Below are positions 25,301 to 38,300 of a DNA stretch of 64,000 nt, piece by piece (within the stretch, counting starts at the first letter, position 1; every line of letters begins with the position of its first letter). The position numbers were made by a program, and so were the translations under genes. The notes beneath the pieces were generated by a model. It saw nothing but the letters and a program-made list of their open reading frames with translations. It did not search any database and was not told the DNA's origin. Source of the stretch: Paramecium tetraurelia (taxonomy: Eukaryota > Ciliophora > Oligohymenophorea > Peniculida > Parameciidae); NCBI RefSeq assembly GCF_000165425.1, contig NW_001799588.1:66920-130919 (forward strand), in the 5' to 3' direction.

Positions 25301-27352
25301 TACCAGAAAATAAAATTTGAATGAATAATAACCGCAATTAATCAAGTAAGTACAAAATAAGAATGCCTTACAGCAATAAGACTTTTTTTGTTTTGGGTCA
25401 CCATAATCTCCGTTAGCATCTTAGGGCTAAAATTCGAGTAATTAGATTAGATCTTAAAACTAAAATTAGCTTGATGCGATTTTGGATTTGAATTCAGAAT
25501 CTAGTTTAAATTCTATAAAAAAACCGTCATTTATAAAAAGATTAGAATCAATAGAAAGATTTTATTCTAGTTTTAATTCAAATCAATAAAAGGTCCTATT
25601 ATTTTCATTACTTTTAACTTTGATTGTGTGTTTTATTTTCTCTATATTCATACTTTCGCTTCTACAGGATGATCTTATGAGCAAAATTCAAAGTATTTAA
25701 ATGCTTTCTTTTTAAGCTAACATTTTGGCACCTTATGATGAATATTTAGGTATCAGAGCTTAAATTAATTATTACCAAGAATTGTATGCCTCTAATAAAA
25801 TCAACTTTATCGAATAATTAGATTTACTAGAACCACTTTATTCGGTAATAGACATAGACTATAATGAACTAAGGCAGAATTCATATTCATCCTTATTGGA
25901 GAAAGATTTGAGCGGTTTTTTCAAGGATTTATATACAGATGCCTTTTTTATGGGTACAAGTGACAAAACAGTTTATTCTAAAAATATTACATTTAGGGAA
26001 TTCATACATCAATTACTAAGTTATTAGTATGATTATAAAAATATATTGGATAAAAGAAGTTCTTCAAAGGGTTGTCCTTGTTAGGTTTTCTAATTTTCAA
26101 ATTATTTTATTTTGGAATAAAATTTAGAATAGATTTCGTAAGAAATATTAACATTTTCGAAAAGCAATAGCGATTAAATAGTTAATAAATGGTGGTCAAT
26201 CTGGATATCATTTGTAATAGTATGTTTTTTACTTTGTATTTTGATTTATTACTTAAGAATGGTGCTGGCTTTATAGTGTGATACGATAATGTAAATTGTA
26301 ACACGTATCTAGGAATAAAGTTTGAAGAGAGAAATAGAAAATCAAAAGAATTTAATTTTGGGTATTATTTCAGATAATGATTTAATAAATACGTATTAAT
26401 TGGATGATTAAGTTGAGAAATAGTAAGTTGATACTAAAATTGAAAATATGCAGTTTAGAAAACCAAAAAGAAAAGAACTAATTCGAACATCTAAATTAAA
26501 GTCTATAGTATTGTCATTAATACTCCTATTTATATATTTTGTGTATTCAAGTATTGCGATTTTTTCAAGTCAAAATTTTTTGAATCTTTACGAATCAACT
26601 TAAGAATTATATAAATTGATAGCTGATTTATCGTTTAGAAGTGGAAATTTATTTTTATATAGAGAGATGATCATATAATGGTAAAATGAAACCTATCTAA
26701 ATAAATCTGATGGATAGAAGTTGTACAATCTAATTGATGATGCTGAAAAAATTATTCTAGACTACATTGATTTGGCTCCCCGTGTTTCTTTAGATGGTCT
26801 GCTGATATCTTAAGAGTTTCTTACTCTATTTGAGGAAGTACAGAATAATGATGTTTGCAACTATTTGGATGAATAATATGAGTAAGTGTTTGGATAGTAT
26901 TGTTTAAAGTCTCTGGAGGGGTCTTTAATGAAAGGAATGTTAACTACTCTCCCATATATTTATCAAACAATAAAGAATTAATAAGCTATTAACAACTTTA
27001 CATTTAGAGCAGAAGACATCTTCTATGAAGTTGAGGGTGGTCAAATAGTTAGTAGAGTGTTTTCAAACATAAAGCAGGAGTTATAAGATGGAATAATTGC
27101 TAAGACTGAAAAGTTTAATTTTCAAAATAGGGTAATTGTATTTAATTATTTTAGATATTTTCAATTCTCTTTCTTTTAGCTTTATTTTCGATATGCTTTT
27201 ATATTTTATTTATTTATTATAATAATATTTAGCAGAATCTCAAAATGATGAAATTTAGTGTTTTCATGATCCCCTAAAAAGATATTCTCCAAAATGACAT
27301 ATTTGAGAAGTGCTTAAAATAAATTGAAATGAAATTAGGTTATAAATTATGA
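22359..27352 (+). CDS. Large multi-pass membrane protein with PAS-like domain (TmcB-like family), copy A
   Basis: 1,656 residues. The frame is open throughout except for one 23-nt intron near the 3' end (27132..27154). The N-terminal 330 residues hold about eight TM segments (ILVLLILIMKIV; LVFCVIIFLLLEAES; FLIICIAILKIL). A soluble middle part follows, with a PAS-like stretch near residue 790 (KAYLLVNVNGNLSGMTFMCL) and a Q-rich linker. Three or more TM segments come next (LLFSLLLTLIVCFIFSIFIL; WWSIWISFVIVCFLLCILIY; SIVLSLILLFIYFVYSS), then a last TM and a tail MKFSVFMIPQKDIL. The layout matches the protist TmcB-like family as I remember it; the family name is tentative. Probably a membrane-linked sensor. 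Its stop is 26 bp from that of copy B. Confidence 0.8.
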
Positions 27353-27378
27353 CAAATTTATAAACATTTCTATTTCAA

Positions 27379-30300
27379 TCAAATCTTTTCAGTGAATTCA
27401 TATTATCTTAATGCTCTTTCCAAAGAATTATCCCCAAGTAATACTTGGATGGGTATGAGATACAGAGATTTCTTATACATAGTGAATTCATTCATCAGAG
27501 ACTTCTTAAAACAACTTAGTATAGCAATTGATAAGGACAACTAAGTAACAAGGAATATATAAGATAGGATCTATTTCTAAAATATTTGTACTTCATTCGT
27601 TTAATTAAACTTGTGAGTCAAATCAATCATTCCTTATTGTAATATTTGGGATACATTAGTAAACACTTAACAAATTATTTAACCACCTTCCAATTCATAA
27701 AAATGGACTTCGGCTCTTTTTGTAAAATTATTGATGGCTTGTTGATTCCTTATGGCAGCAGAAATGTAATTTAAACTAGGAATCATACCTTTAAGTAACA
27801 CTCCATCCAAAGCAATTGAACAATAACTTGTTATGTTGATGTATTACTAAAATTCATAATAAATAATTGTACTGCATCTATAAAATTGCATAGATTAGAA
27901 TTTTCAACTTGAGTAATGTAATTCATATAACTGTCTGACAGTAGATAATCATCAGTCTATATATCACTCTGATCATTTAGATACTGTTGGATTATACTTT
28001 GCGACTTTTCTACTAACTAATACAAACGATCTAAGTCATTTGGTGTTAAATAAGTAAAGTTAGACCATCTAAAAAAGAGCTCTCTGTAAACATAGATTGT
28101 TCCACTTCTAAATCTCATTTCCTGAACTAATCTATAGAAATCAGTTGTTTGTTTATATTTAACTAGGTAATTCTTTGTTTAATCATAAATTACAACTGAG
28201 TAAACCAAGAAGTATGTGTACATAATAAAAATGCCCAAATATGTAAACAATTGAGGCAATTAATCATTACTCTTTCTTAACTTTTGCTACTCAATGTTTT
28301 ATGAATGCGACTTGTTCTTCTTATGGTTCAATTATTCTTCTCTTTCTTTAAAATCGAATTCATATCTCTTAATTACTTCTTGATTTTAAATAGATATAGT
28401 TTAATGTAAATTTTTAAGTTTGAGAATTTCTTATTCCAAAGAATTCCTATCTGAATAGTAGAATAGACTTAACAATTTCTCATATGTTTTCAACATTCTT
28501 TTACGAACGATAACTAAAACAAATATTAGTAAAATAGATGTAATTTAGTAAATAATCCAAAAGATTAACCATTGTTAATTTGATGATACGCTTCTCATTT
28601 TTGAAAATTGTAAGATTTCATCAGTTAATTATTCCAACTAATCTTACAGATTTAAATAATTTGCAAATTAAAATACTTAGCATGGTTATCCTGCTGCATT
28701 CGAACGTTCATCAAAAATTCGTTTCAATTAATATTATGCATTTATTACTGCTAAAAGTTCCTCTCTGAATGACAATGTGCGACTATAAATTACTGTATCA
28801 TTATTACCCATAAAATATACAGTTTAATATTTGTCAACAAAGAAATCAGTTAAATGGACATCAGTTAGAACTTCATAAAAGCTATTTTGTAGATCGAAGT
28901 AATAAGGAGCATTGAACTCAAATAATGGGTTAATCAATTTCAATAAAGTAGAATAATCTATATAGTTTTCTCTATACAATTGTTGATAAGCTGAAACTGT
29001 GACTTTTATTGATAAGTACATATCATGTGGTCCCATTATACTAGCATGCAAAGATATCATGTCGATTTCTTATATAAATTCTAATAATTGAGATGACATT
29101 GCAGTGACAACCACTATGGTGAATGATACCCAGAACATAGTCAACATAATCAGTAGCACTATATAAATCATCATTGTTTTAAACTTTTTGCTTTTAATTA
29201 TCTTCTCTATCATCTCAAACTTCTTAAACAATTACGATTCTTTGACTCCTCCAATTGAAGATTATTAAGATTACACCTCTTCATTTTAATCTCTCTTCCT
29301 TTTACTAGTCTACGATTATTGAATTTCCATAGATGATTTTATATTTGAATCCATCCTCAGCAGATCAACATTGAAAAATTCCTATTATGTATCATTTTTT
29401 CTTTCGGACAATAATTGCCTTTGGCTTTAAAATGGGGCATGATTTTGTAACTCATCTTTTCTGAATGATGAAATATAACAAGCAGCTTCATCCTCTGAGT
29501 AATCATTCATTTGAATTTCTTTCTTTCTAACATCCATAACTTTTACTTTCTTTGCCTACGCTTCTACGCTTAAATTCATTAATGAAGCTATGCTAACTGA
29601 ATTTTTTCTTTATCTATGAACTGGAGATTTTTGTGGAGTAATATCAAAATTTTGAATTGTCTAAAATTTCGAGGCATCTTAGGAAAACTTGGTGATTCTT
29701 GTAATCGATGACATCTCAATTAATAGATATGACTATTGTTCAATGTACCGTTTAGTAATCATTACAGATATATTATATAAACAAACTTGATCTTCTTTTT
29801 CCCATTATTCTATATCCAATATGTATTCACTCAAATTTGTACCTTGAACTTAGAGTTCTTTCAATTTTCTATCCATTAAGAATCTCATTTCTGTATTGAA
29901 CTGTGATGTCTCTGTTTCTGAGTGCTCCATTGGAAAATCTGGAATTAGATATTACATGTTAAGAGAATTGATGACTTAAGTTGGTAAATTCAAAATAACT
30001 CTTTAGTCAAATCCAATTTTTAAAAAGAAGTTGTCTGAAAATATTAATGTTCCTTTGTTCCCATGTGATAACATAAAGCATTTTTAGTCTGGCAACTCTT
30101 GTAAGAATGCAGCAAATACTAAGTTCTAATTTAATATTATTTTGGTGATGTCATAAGTTAAGAACACTGTTTTTAACAGTCCAGTCTTGGTCTAGATAAA
30201 ACTTTAATTAAAACTTTTATAAAATCGAGATTGGCCATTCATAAAAAATTTATTCAGTATTTTAGGATGGGAACTTCTCATAAATTTAGGCAATAATTAA

Positions 30301-32315
30301 TAGAATTGAACATCCTTATATGTATCATAGCCTATTAATGACAACAGAAATGACGAACCTTATTCAATATTAAAATCATCCAATTCTCCTTTGATTGATA
30401 AGATTATATAAGCTGTTTATTCCACTTGAATCTCGTAATTTCTTATCTTCTTATTTCTAAAGATTTTATCATCTGTCATGGATGTAATTGAAGATGTTTT
30501 GCTTGCTTCATAATAATTATTCAATATTTCGCTTTAGAAAAAACACAAACATCTCTGCATGCTTTTACATGGATATTAATCGTAGATCTATTTGAGTCTC
30601 TTTTTCATTTAAGTTAATTTCACACAAATCTTTTTAGTCTAAACTGCTAAATTATTGAGGTTTCGTTTTTCATCCTCAATTATTGCATGATAAAAATTGA
30701 TTTTCTCATGGATCAGATTTAAAGTCTAACTTTGTATATCCCTTAAACACTTATCGTATTTCAAAAACGACGTGATAAAATCAGAGACCATCAATTATTA
30801 AAATGCTTACATCGATGTTCCCAAAGATGATTTTAATTTAAATTTAGCTAGGTGTAAAACATAGTTTAATCTGCAATATTCTGTCATATCTAGTTAAATC
30901 TTCACATAAATGTATTAATGAACTTGTTAATTAGATACATCCTATTTCATAGAAGATTCCTTTAATGTCTCTTCTATATTTTTACATTTTTAAATAAAGT
31001 TCTTAATCACTAGATTTTAATTATTTTCAGAGCAACTCAATAGATGAATTACATTTTTAATACAATCCGTCAACCATCCAAAATCAAAATAGAATAAAGT
31101 TTGTACATAAAATAAATCAATTACTTAAGAATTCTTTGATAAATGTTTAGTGTCCATTATGTTATTTATTCTGGACCTGAGAAATTATTTCAGAATGGCT
31201 TGAGTGATTGCATTCGCTTGGGAGATTTCTAAAATGTATAACTTATTAGAGCAAATGCAATCTTCATTTTCACAACTCTTACGATGATAATTATTGATCA
31301 ACGAGGATTTTAATGGGTTCATTTTGATGTTGATATCACACTGATTTAAGATCATTTTTAATTGGTGAATGAGTAGAGGTATAGATGCTGAATCTTTGAA
31401 GATATTAGCAAAAAGCCTATTATTAATTTCATAATCCAAAGCAAGAAATGCATATAATATGATAGGGTATATGAGTAAAGGAATAATCAGATATTCTGAA
31501 CTAACAGTAGGCTGAAGGTAGTAGCAACAGAAAGCTATTTTAAATGCAATTGTAAAATATAGTAATAATCTAGACTCCTTGAAAATATATATATAATTTA
31601 TGAATTAATTAGTAAGCTATGAAATTATTTCAATTAATAATAAAATTATGTTTACAAGTTTAATTTCTTGATTATCTTCAATGACACAAAATATTATAAT
31701 TTACAATTATTAGAGCAAATAAATTATGTAATTTAATATTGTTACTTTTGTTATGTCTAAATAGTGATATTTATAAGTGAGAGGTGTGCTACAAAGAGAT
31801 AAAGTAAAAATATAATCTACTTACCATGAGACGTATGTGAAAATGGATAGAAATAAGTGAACATATTAATCTCCATTTCTAAATGCAAATGTTAAACTCA
31901 TCAAACAAAATGTTGAACTTAGCAAATGTAGGGCGGTTAATTATAATTACATTAAAGTAGCCAAGATCACTAATCCCTTCTGGATTAAGTTGCTTTAGTC
32001 AATCTGCTAGAAGTAGAGAGCTTTGTCCTTAATTCGAAAGAGATAAAAGGTAATAGAGATTTATAATGCCTTTTGAAATAGTTAGAATGCAAGCACAATC
32101 AAATAGAGTTGAGCCTAATGGAAATTCTAATCTAGAAGCAGTAAATCCTGTCTGAATAATAGCAGAATTATCAGATGGGGTACAGAATTATCAGTGTGGT
32201 GTATTTGTAATCCCGTTTCCATCACCATAAAGATTGGCTAAATTAAAATGACGAGTTATAAGAACAAAGATAAGCTTTTAGGGATAATTGTGTGATGCTT
32301 CAAAACAATCATCAT
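27379..32315 (-). CDS. Large multi-pass membrane protein (TmcB-like family), copy B
   Basis: About 1,630 residues. Class-consistent frame from ATG 32315 with a 26-nt intron (27847..27872) and a probable 21-nt intron (27571..27591) at the same place as the last intron of copy A. It matches copy A along its length. Examples are SEYLIIPLLIYPIILYAF against AILIWPLFTSVVIYAD, NQQAINNFTKRAEVHFYELE against NQQAINNFTFRAEDIFYEVE, and the tail KKSLYLIPIQVLLGDN against KFSVFMIPQKDILQND. So A and B are paralogues lying tail to tail. I checked the frame by hand at both ends and in several inner blocks, not over every codon of 29.1-31.1 kb. The N-terminal 60 residues are less well conserved and the start is less certain. 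Confidence 0.75.
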
Positions 32316-32369
32316 TTAGATCCATTATTAGGTGAAACTAGGTTAATTTTAATTATATATCATATTTAA

Positions 32370-35300
32370 TCAATAATCCCCAATGTATTTTTCATTTTTG
32401 ATATCCATGTTTCTCGATATTTTTGCTGAGGTAATCTGTTGATTATTTGCAAGTGGCTCTGAAGCAGGTTGTAAGTATTTCTTGTCAAAAGGCCATTTCT
32501 CTATTGAGGTTTGTGGATCTTCGAAATAACTGCTTGAGCCAAAGTACACTTTCACATCACTAACTTTTCCCTAAATAAATTAATACAACATAATACATAG
32601 AAGTCTGCGAAATTTTAGTCTTTTACAATATAAAAATAGAACACATTCGGAATAACATGCAGGGCTTCGATCATTTTTTGTTATGCCTATTTGACTTATA
32701 AGGCATAAGCCAAAGCATTTCCTTTCTTGTATTGGAAAAATACATAAGTCCATTATAATTATTCAAATTGAATCTCTTCCACTTTCTATTCAAATTCTGG
32801 AGTGTCGAGTAATTTATATGTGTTATAACTCAATTTATCATTCATCACGCTAACAAGTAAAGTTCTATCTCCTAATTGTTAGTCTTTCATGAATTAAGGA
32901 TGATTAGTTGATAGTCTGGCAATAATACGAGGAACTGTTGGCATGCCTGGTAATAAAGTTGATTATTGTATCCACATTCCATAGGAATATTCTAAAGATT
33001 CCTATTTATCCAAAAATTTATAATTGATAATTTCAGCATTTATATTTTGAGTTGTATCCATTTAAGGAACAGTCCACTTAAAATCAGCCAAATCAACTAC
33101 AGGCAATGGTAATTTTCGATGAACTTTTTGAAGTAAATCCACAACCTTCTGACTCTCATTGATAAAGCTACCTTATCCTAAATATAGACGTGGATCATAC
33201 AACCAACCATGAAACTAACCATGTCCAAATTCAGACACACCAATCATCAACTTAGCATATCCAACTAACGGTATGTGTTTTGTTGCGAATTCTACTTTCA
33301 AAGCTTTGGCTGTGTCTCTTACTATTATTATGCCAACCGTTTATCCATCTTTATATCCCATGTAAATAAAATTCCATGAACCTTCAATTTAATCATAGGC
33401 AGCCAAACTATTTGCTGCAAAGTTATTGGTTGCTATATCATAACTGCTGAAATCATAGGATCCCTTAATTAAAAATGCACTCAGTACTCTATCCTATATT
33501 TGCGATTTGTCTTAATGATCTTTTTTAGCAGTCAATCTAAAAATAGAATGTGATTCCTTTCTCTCTGCCAAATGATCAGGGAAATCTGTTAACCATCTGG
33601 TCCAAATACCCACTGCATATTCAGTTACTGAATCAATTTCATTAGTAAATTCTTAAACTATGAATTCTGGAGTCTATATGACCGTATCCTTATTTGAATT
33701 CCATTAGTATTGTTTATTAGGTTACACCAAACCATAATATGGTAGGAGTTGCTAATAGCCATTCTTCTTTAAACTAATAAAGCCACCTAATCCATATGCT
33801 GCTGTCCATTTGTTCATTGATCCAATAAATTTATTTGTAAACTTATCTTATCCTATGTACAATCCCAAAAAATTAGGCACATAATGCTATACTTATTCCC
33901 AAGTTATTGGCTTGTCTTCAATCAGAGTGTGCAATAGACAATGAACTTCACTTGTTCTTGAATTGTAACCCATATAGATATAATTCCAAGCATAATTATA
34001 GTCATTCAATTCTAGTTGACCATCTATAAATTTAGGTTCATTTGCATCTTTCAGATCTACAAGTGTGTAGGTAGAATACTTAATTAGTTGATTATTACAA
34101 ATAGTAATGTGTAGAGCTCTGTCTCCTTAAGATTTTCTATCATTCAAAGTTTCTGCATTATTGTTCGTTAATCTTAAAATTAATTGGCAATCTGTGTTTC
34201 CAGCACCAGTTGGTTTAATCCAGCCACTAAAGGCATATTCACTGATTCCACTCCATTTATTCCCTTCAAATTCAATGCCATTAGTGACATCAATCTATTT
34301 GACATCTTCAATTATTTCAAACTTCCCGTGTTTCTCCTTATCAGTGTATTCTTATGTCAGTTAAAAGGGCAATGAGAAAGTAGTCTCTAATTAAGACTTA
34401 AATTGATCTTATTATCGAATGTAAGAGCCAGGACCAATAGATAACATAATTTTGGTAATGCTTCCTTAGAAACCTGTAATTGTATCTTCCTTGCCTAACC
34501 TAAATAATAAGTAATCAGTTAATGGTTTATGCAAAATCTTGTCCATTTTCATTTCTGCTATTGCAGAATCATAAGTGTAGCATGCGACAGTCTCGATATC
34601 CTTGCTGTACCCCATATAGATATATCTCCAGATGCCTTCTAATTGATTGTATTTCATAAACTTCTGTTGTATTCCAGCATCAGTGTTGAGATCATATGTG
34701 GATATTTGATAATAATTAAATACAATATGAGCAGCCAAAACTCTGTCACCTGTTTTTACGACACCATCAGTAGTTTATTTATTTATTGACAATCTCGCTA
34801 ATTGCATTAGAGCAGGCTTTGATATTTATCTTTGAGGGATAGTAGTCAGATAACGTGTCCACATGCCAAAAGCATATTCTTACATTTAATCAAATGGATA
34901 TTAGAAACCATTAAATAACTCAACTTTCAACGAACTTATAGTTTCATCACCATCTGAGACTAACATGATTGGTTCATTCTTCTCCCATGAAATTTTCTTT
35001 TGTTTTGGGAATAATTTGTCAGCAACCAGATATTCAGCCAAAAATGGTATTTTACTATTGGTATAAGCACCTGGACCTATCGTAAAGGCAATTTATGCTA
35101 GATTGCCTTCAAACCTCTGTTGGATATTATCACTGCCTACGTAGATCCAGAGTCTATCACTTATGGCATGAAGGATAACCTCTTCACTTTTGCATACATA
35201 TTCATCTACTGAGAGATAGTAATAGAACTTTTATTTGCTCTTACTATACCCCATATAAATGAATGACCAGTTGTGTTGACTGAGTTCTGGTATTTAGCAA

Positions 35301-38300
35301 TTGTAGGGAATACCAAAGTTCATGCCTTTCAGTAGAGTGTAAGTGGAAAACTCCATATTATCTTTGTTGATTTTAAATAAGGCAAAAGTTCTATCACCGA
35401 TCCAGGATTAATCAGATACTTTACCCACAGGATTCTGAGTAACTCGAACTACAGTTTCTTTGTTGTCATTTATCTTTTGGAATTGCTTATACCATAAAGC
35501 CAAAGAATATTCATTTGCTGGGAAGTCAACCATCTAGGGATTATTTGGAAGAACCTTATAATTATCAATCTTTCCATCGATAATTGTATATTTATGAGAG
35601 ACATCATAAGGAACAGAAGGCATTAAGTCTGAGTTCTTCATCCTTTACAAGATGTCATTCTTACTATCTATGTAAGCTCCATTGCCTAATCTAAATTTGA
35701 TGCCTGTCAACTATCCATTAAAGTTTGGATAGTACTTTCCACTATGACCAATTGTAAGTTGAGCATAATTATTTATTGGATTGTGCAATGCATCTATTTT
35801 AAGTTCATCCACAATATCCATCCTACCTGTATATGCCATGGCAACACCTTGAGTTTGAGATATCCGTTTATAACTGTAATAAATATAAACCCATTCAGAT
35901 TCATATTCCATTTGATATTAGAGATTACTAAAGATATTGGGTTATCCTATTGTGTAGGTTGAGAATTAGAATATCCCTTGTGATTTTTCATCTTCCCCTT
36001 TTCCAAAGAGTATCATCAGTACTCTATCACCAACTGCATCTGCATCTCTATAATCTCTATTAGTTGTCAATCTACTCAATCCCATCCATTTAGGTTGACT
36101 GAAGAGGATACTACTTCCATAGTACCTGAATCTCATCCACATTCCATAACCATAGGAACTGACTCCTTCTATTTTAACATCAGATTGTTCATTCAATTCT
36201 ACCATCCAGGGAATATTTTATTTGTCTGCCTAGGACTCTATTACTTTATCACTATGATTTATTTCTTGATTTGCTGTCTACATTTTCAAATGGTCAGTTC
36301 CACTATTGAATCCAAAATTCAACTCTACAGTTTCACTCTATTCATATCCACTTTCTAAATATGAACCATCTCCAACATTCAATACCCATTATTTAATTTG
36401 ACCCAACCATTGATTTGCCAATTGATACTTCTTACCCAAGAATACAGTAAATGTTGACAACAATATTCTGTTGATCTCTTAGAATGTCTATTATTATTAA
36501 TTAAAAGTGAATTTGCATAAGGCAAACAACTTCTTCTATTTCTGAGTATACCCTATGTAAATGAAGGTCCATTGATTATAATACTCATTAAACTCAATGT
36601 TCTTCTCCTAAGATTGCGAACAATCCTCTCCATTACAATTATACGTTCCAAATATATAATCCTTATCAGTTTTTTATACATATAATTAACTATCTGTCTA
36701 GCCTGGCTTAATGTCTTATTACTTCTTCTGAACCATCATCAATATACTATATAATCCTCCTTGCTTTTAATCGCCTCCCCATTTAACCCAACCAGATAAT
36801 GCATATTCGTTAACACCTGCGTATTATGAATACTCAAACACATTCTCAGGTTCTTTCACTTTGACCATATCGGTTTCTTAACCCAGCAATTGGATACTCT
36901 TTCGAACGGCTGAACTTATTCCCAAAACTGGTTTCTCCAACTATTAAAATTGTTCATATTATGCAACATCAACAAGAAATGCTCCATTTCCTAATCTCAT
37001 TTGCACATTTGCTAATTTACCATTAAATTGAGGAATATTTGATTTTCCTACATTCAACTCCACATACTCTAAAATGTAATCATGTAACACCTCTATTGAA
37101 CACTCCTTTACTTGTCCTCCAATTCCAAATTAAACATAACCTTTGGCTAAACCCATATTATTATTCATTCTTTTATATGAGAAGGACAAGTAATTCCATG
37201 ATCCCTCTAATTGAGAATCTAAAGCAATCACACCTTTTTTAATGTCATTGCTTATTAGATTGTAAGTGGAGAACTCATATTCCTTCTTGCCCAATCTCAT
37301 TTATAGTGTAGTATCCTTGATGTCATTATTAACTTATATATTGTCACTCTAGATTAACTTATTGTTCTTCAATTCTAACAACTTACTCTGAGTACCCATT
37401 CTAGCAATCTAATGAAAATCACTTCTGCTTCCTATAAACTTTGGTAGACTACTTAACCAACATGTCCATAACCCTATTGAATACTCACTCAATCCATTGA
37501 TTCTTGTATTGCTATCATCTTAGATTAGAATCTAATTGATCAATGACTCTTTTTAATCAAATGATATTTCGTACTGATCCTATTAGCCTCTCATTACAAA
37601 TGGTTTAACCAACTAAAATAATCTCACAGCTCCATCACCATATCCAAAATTGTAATCCAACTTCTTAGACTTTGCATAACTTTCAGGTCCCAAATAAACT
37701 CCAACCTGAGACACTTTGCCATTAAAGGATGCAACCGTCTGGTCTCCCCCCAAAGTAAAATACAATGAATTTGTATTCTTATGTTCCAGTCCTTCAATTA
37801 CAACTTCCTCATTCGCTCCCACTCTTATCATTATACCTTATGCCTTCTTCTCCTCCTAATTGAACCCAAAATAAACATAAGTCCACACATTAGTAGTATA
37901 AGGTACTGATTTCACTATCATATCACTACCCTTCCCTTCATTTCCAACCACTGAATATGTATGAAAGTTCAATCCTACATTCTATAACCCTCTTATGAAA
38001 TGAATTTCCAGAGCTCTATCTCCCAACTCTCTTTTATCCTTCACTCTTTATTTATTAGATCTCAAATTCATAATCTAAAATGAATTCAACTCCTTCACAT
38101 CCAAATTATCAACCCATCTAAACCAACCTGCAATTGCATAATGTTCATAAATAAAAGAATCCTTAAATCCCTTCTCAAAATTGCAATTTTTATTTCCATC
38201 CATATCCACTGGTGGCCCCACTATCACCTCCTCGTGATATGTTTTCAATCCTTATGGCATAAAGGACATTGTCTCAACTAAATTAAACAACTCCTATTCA

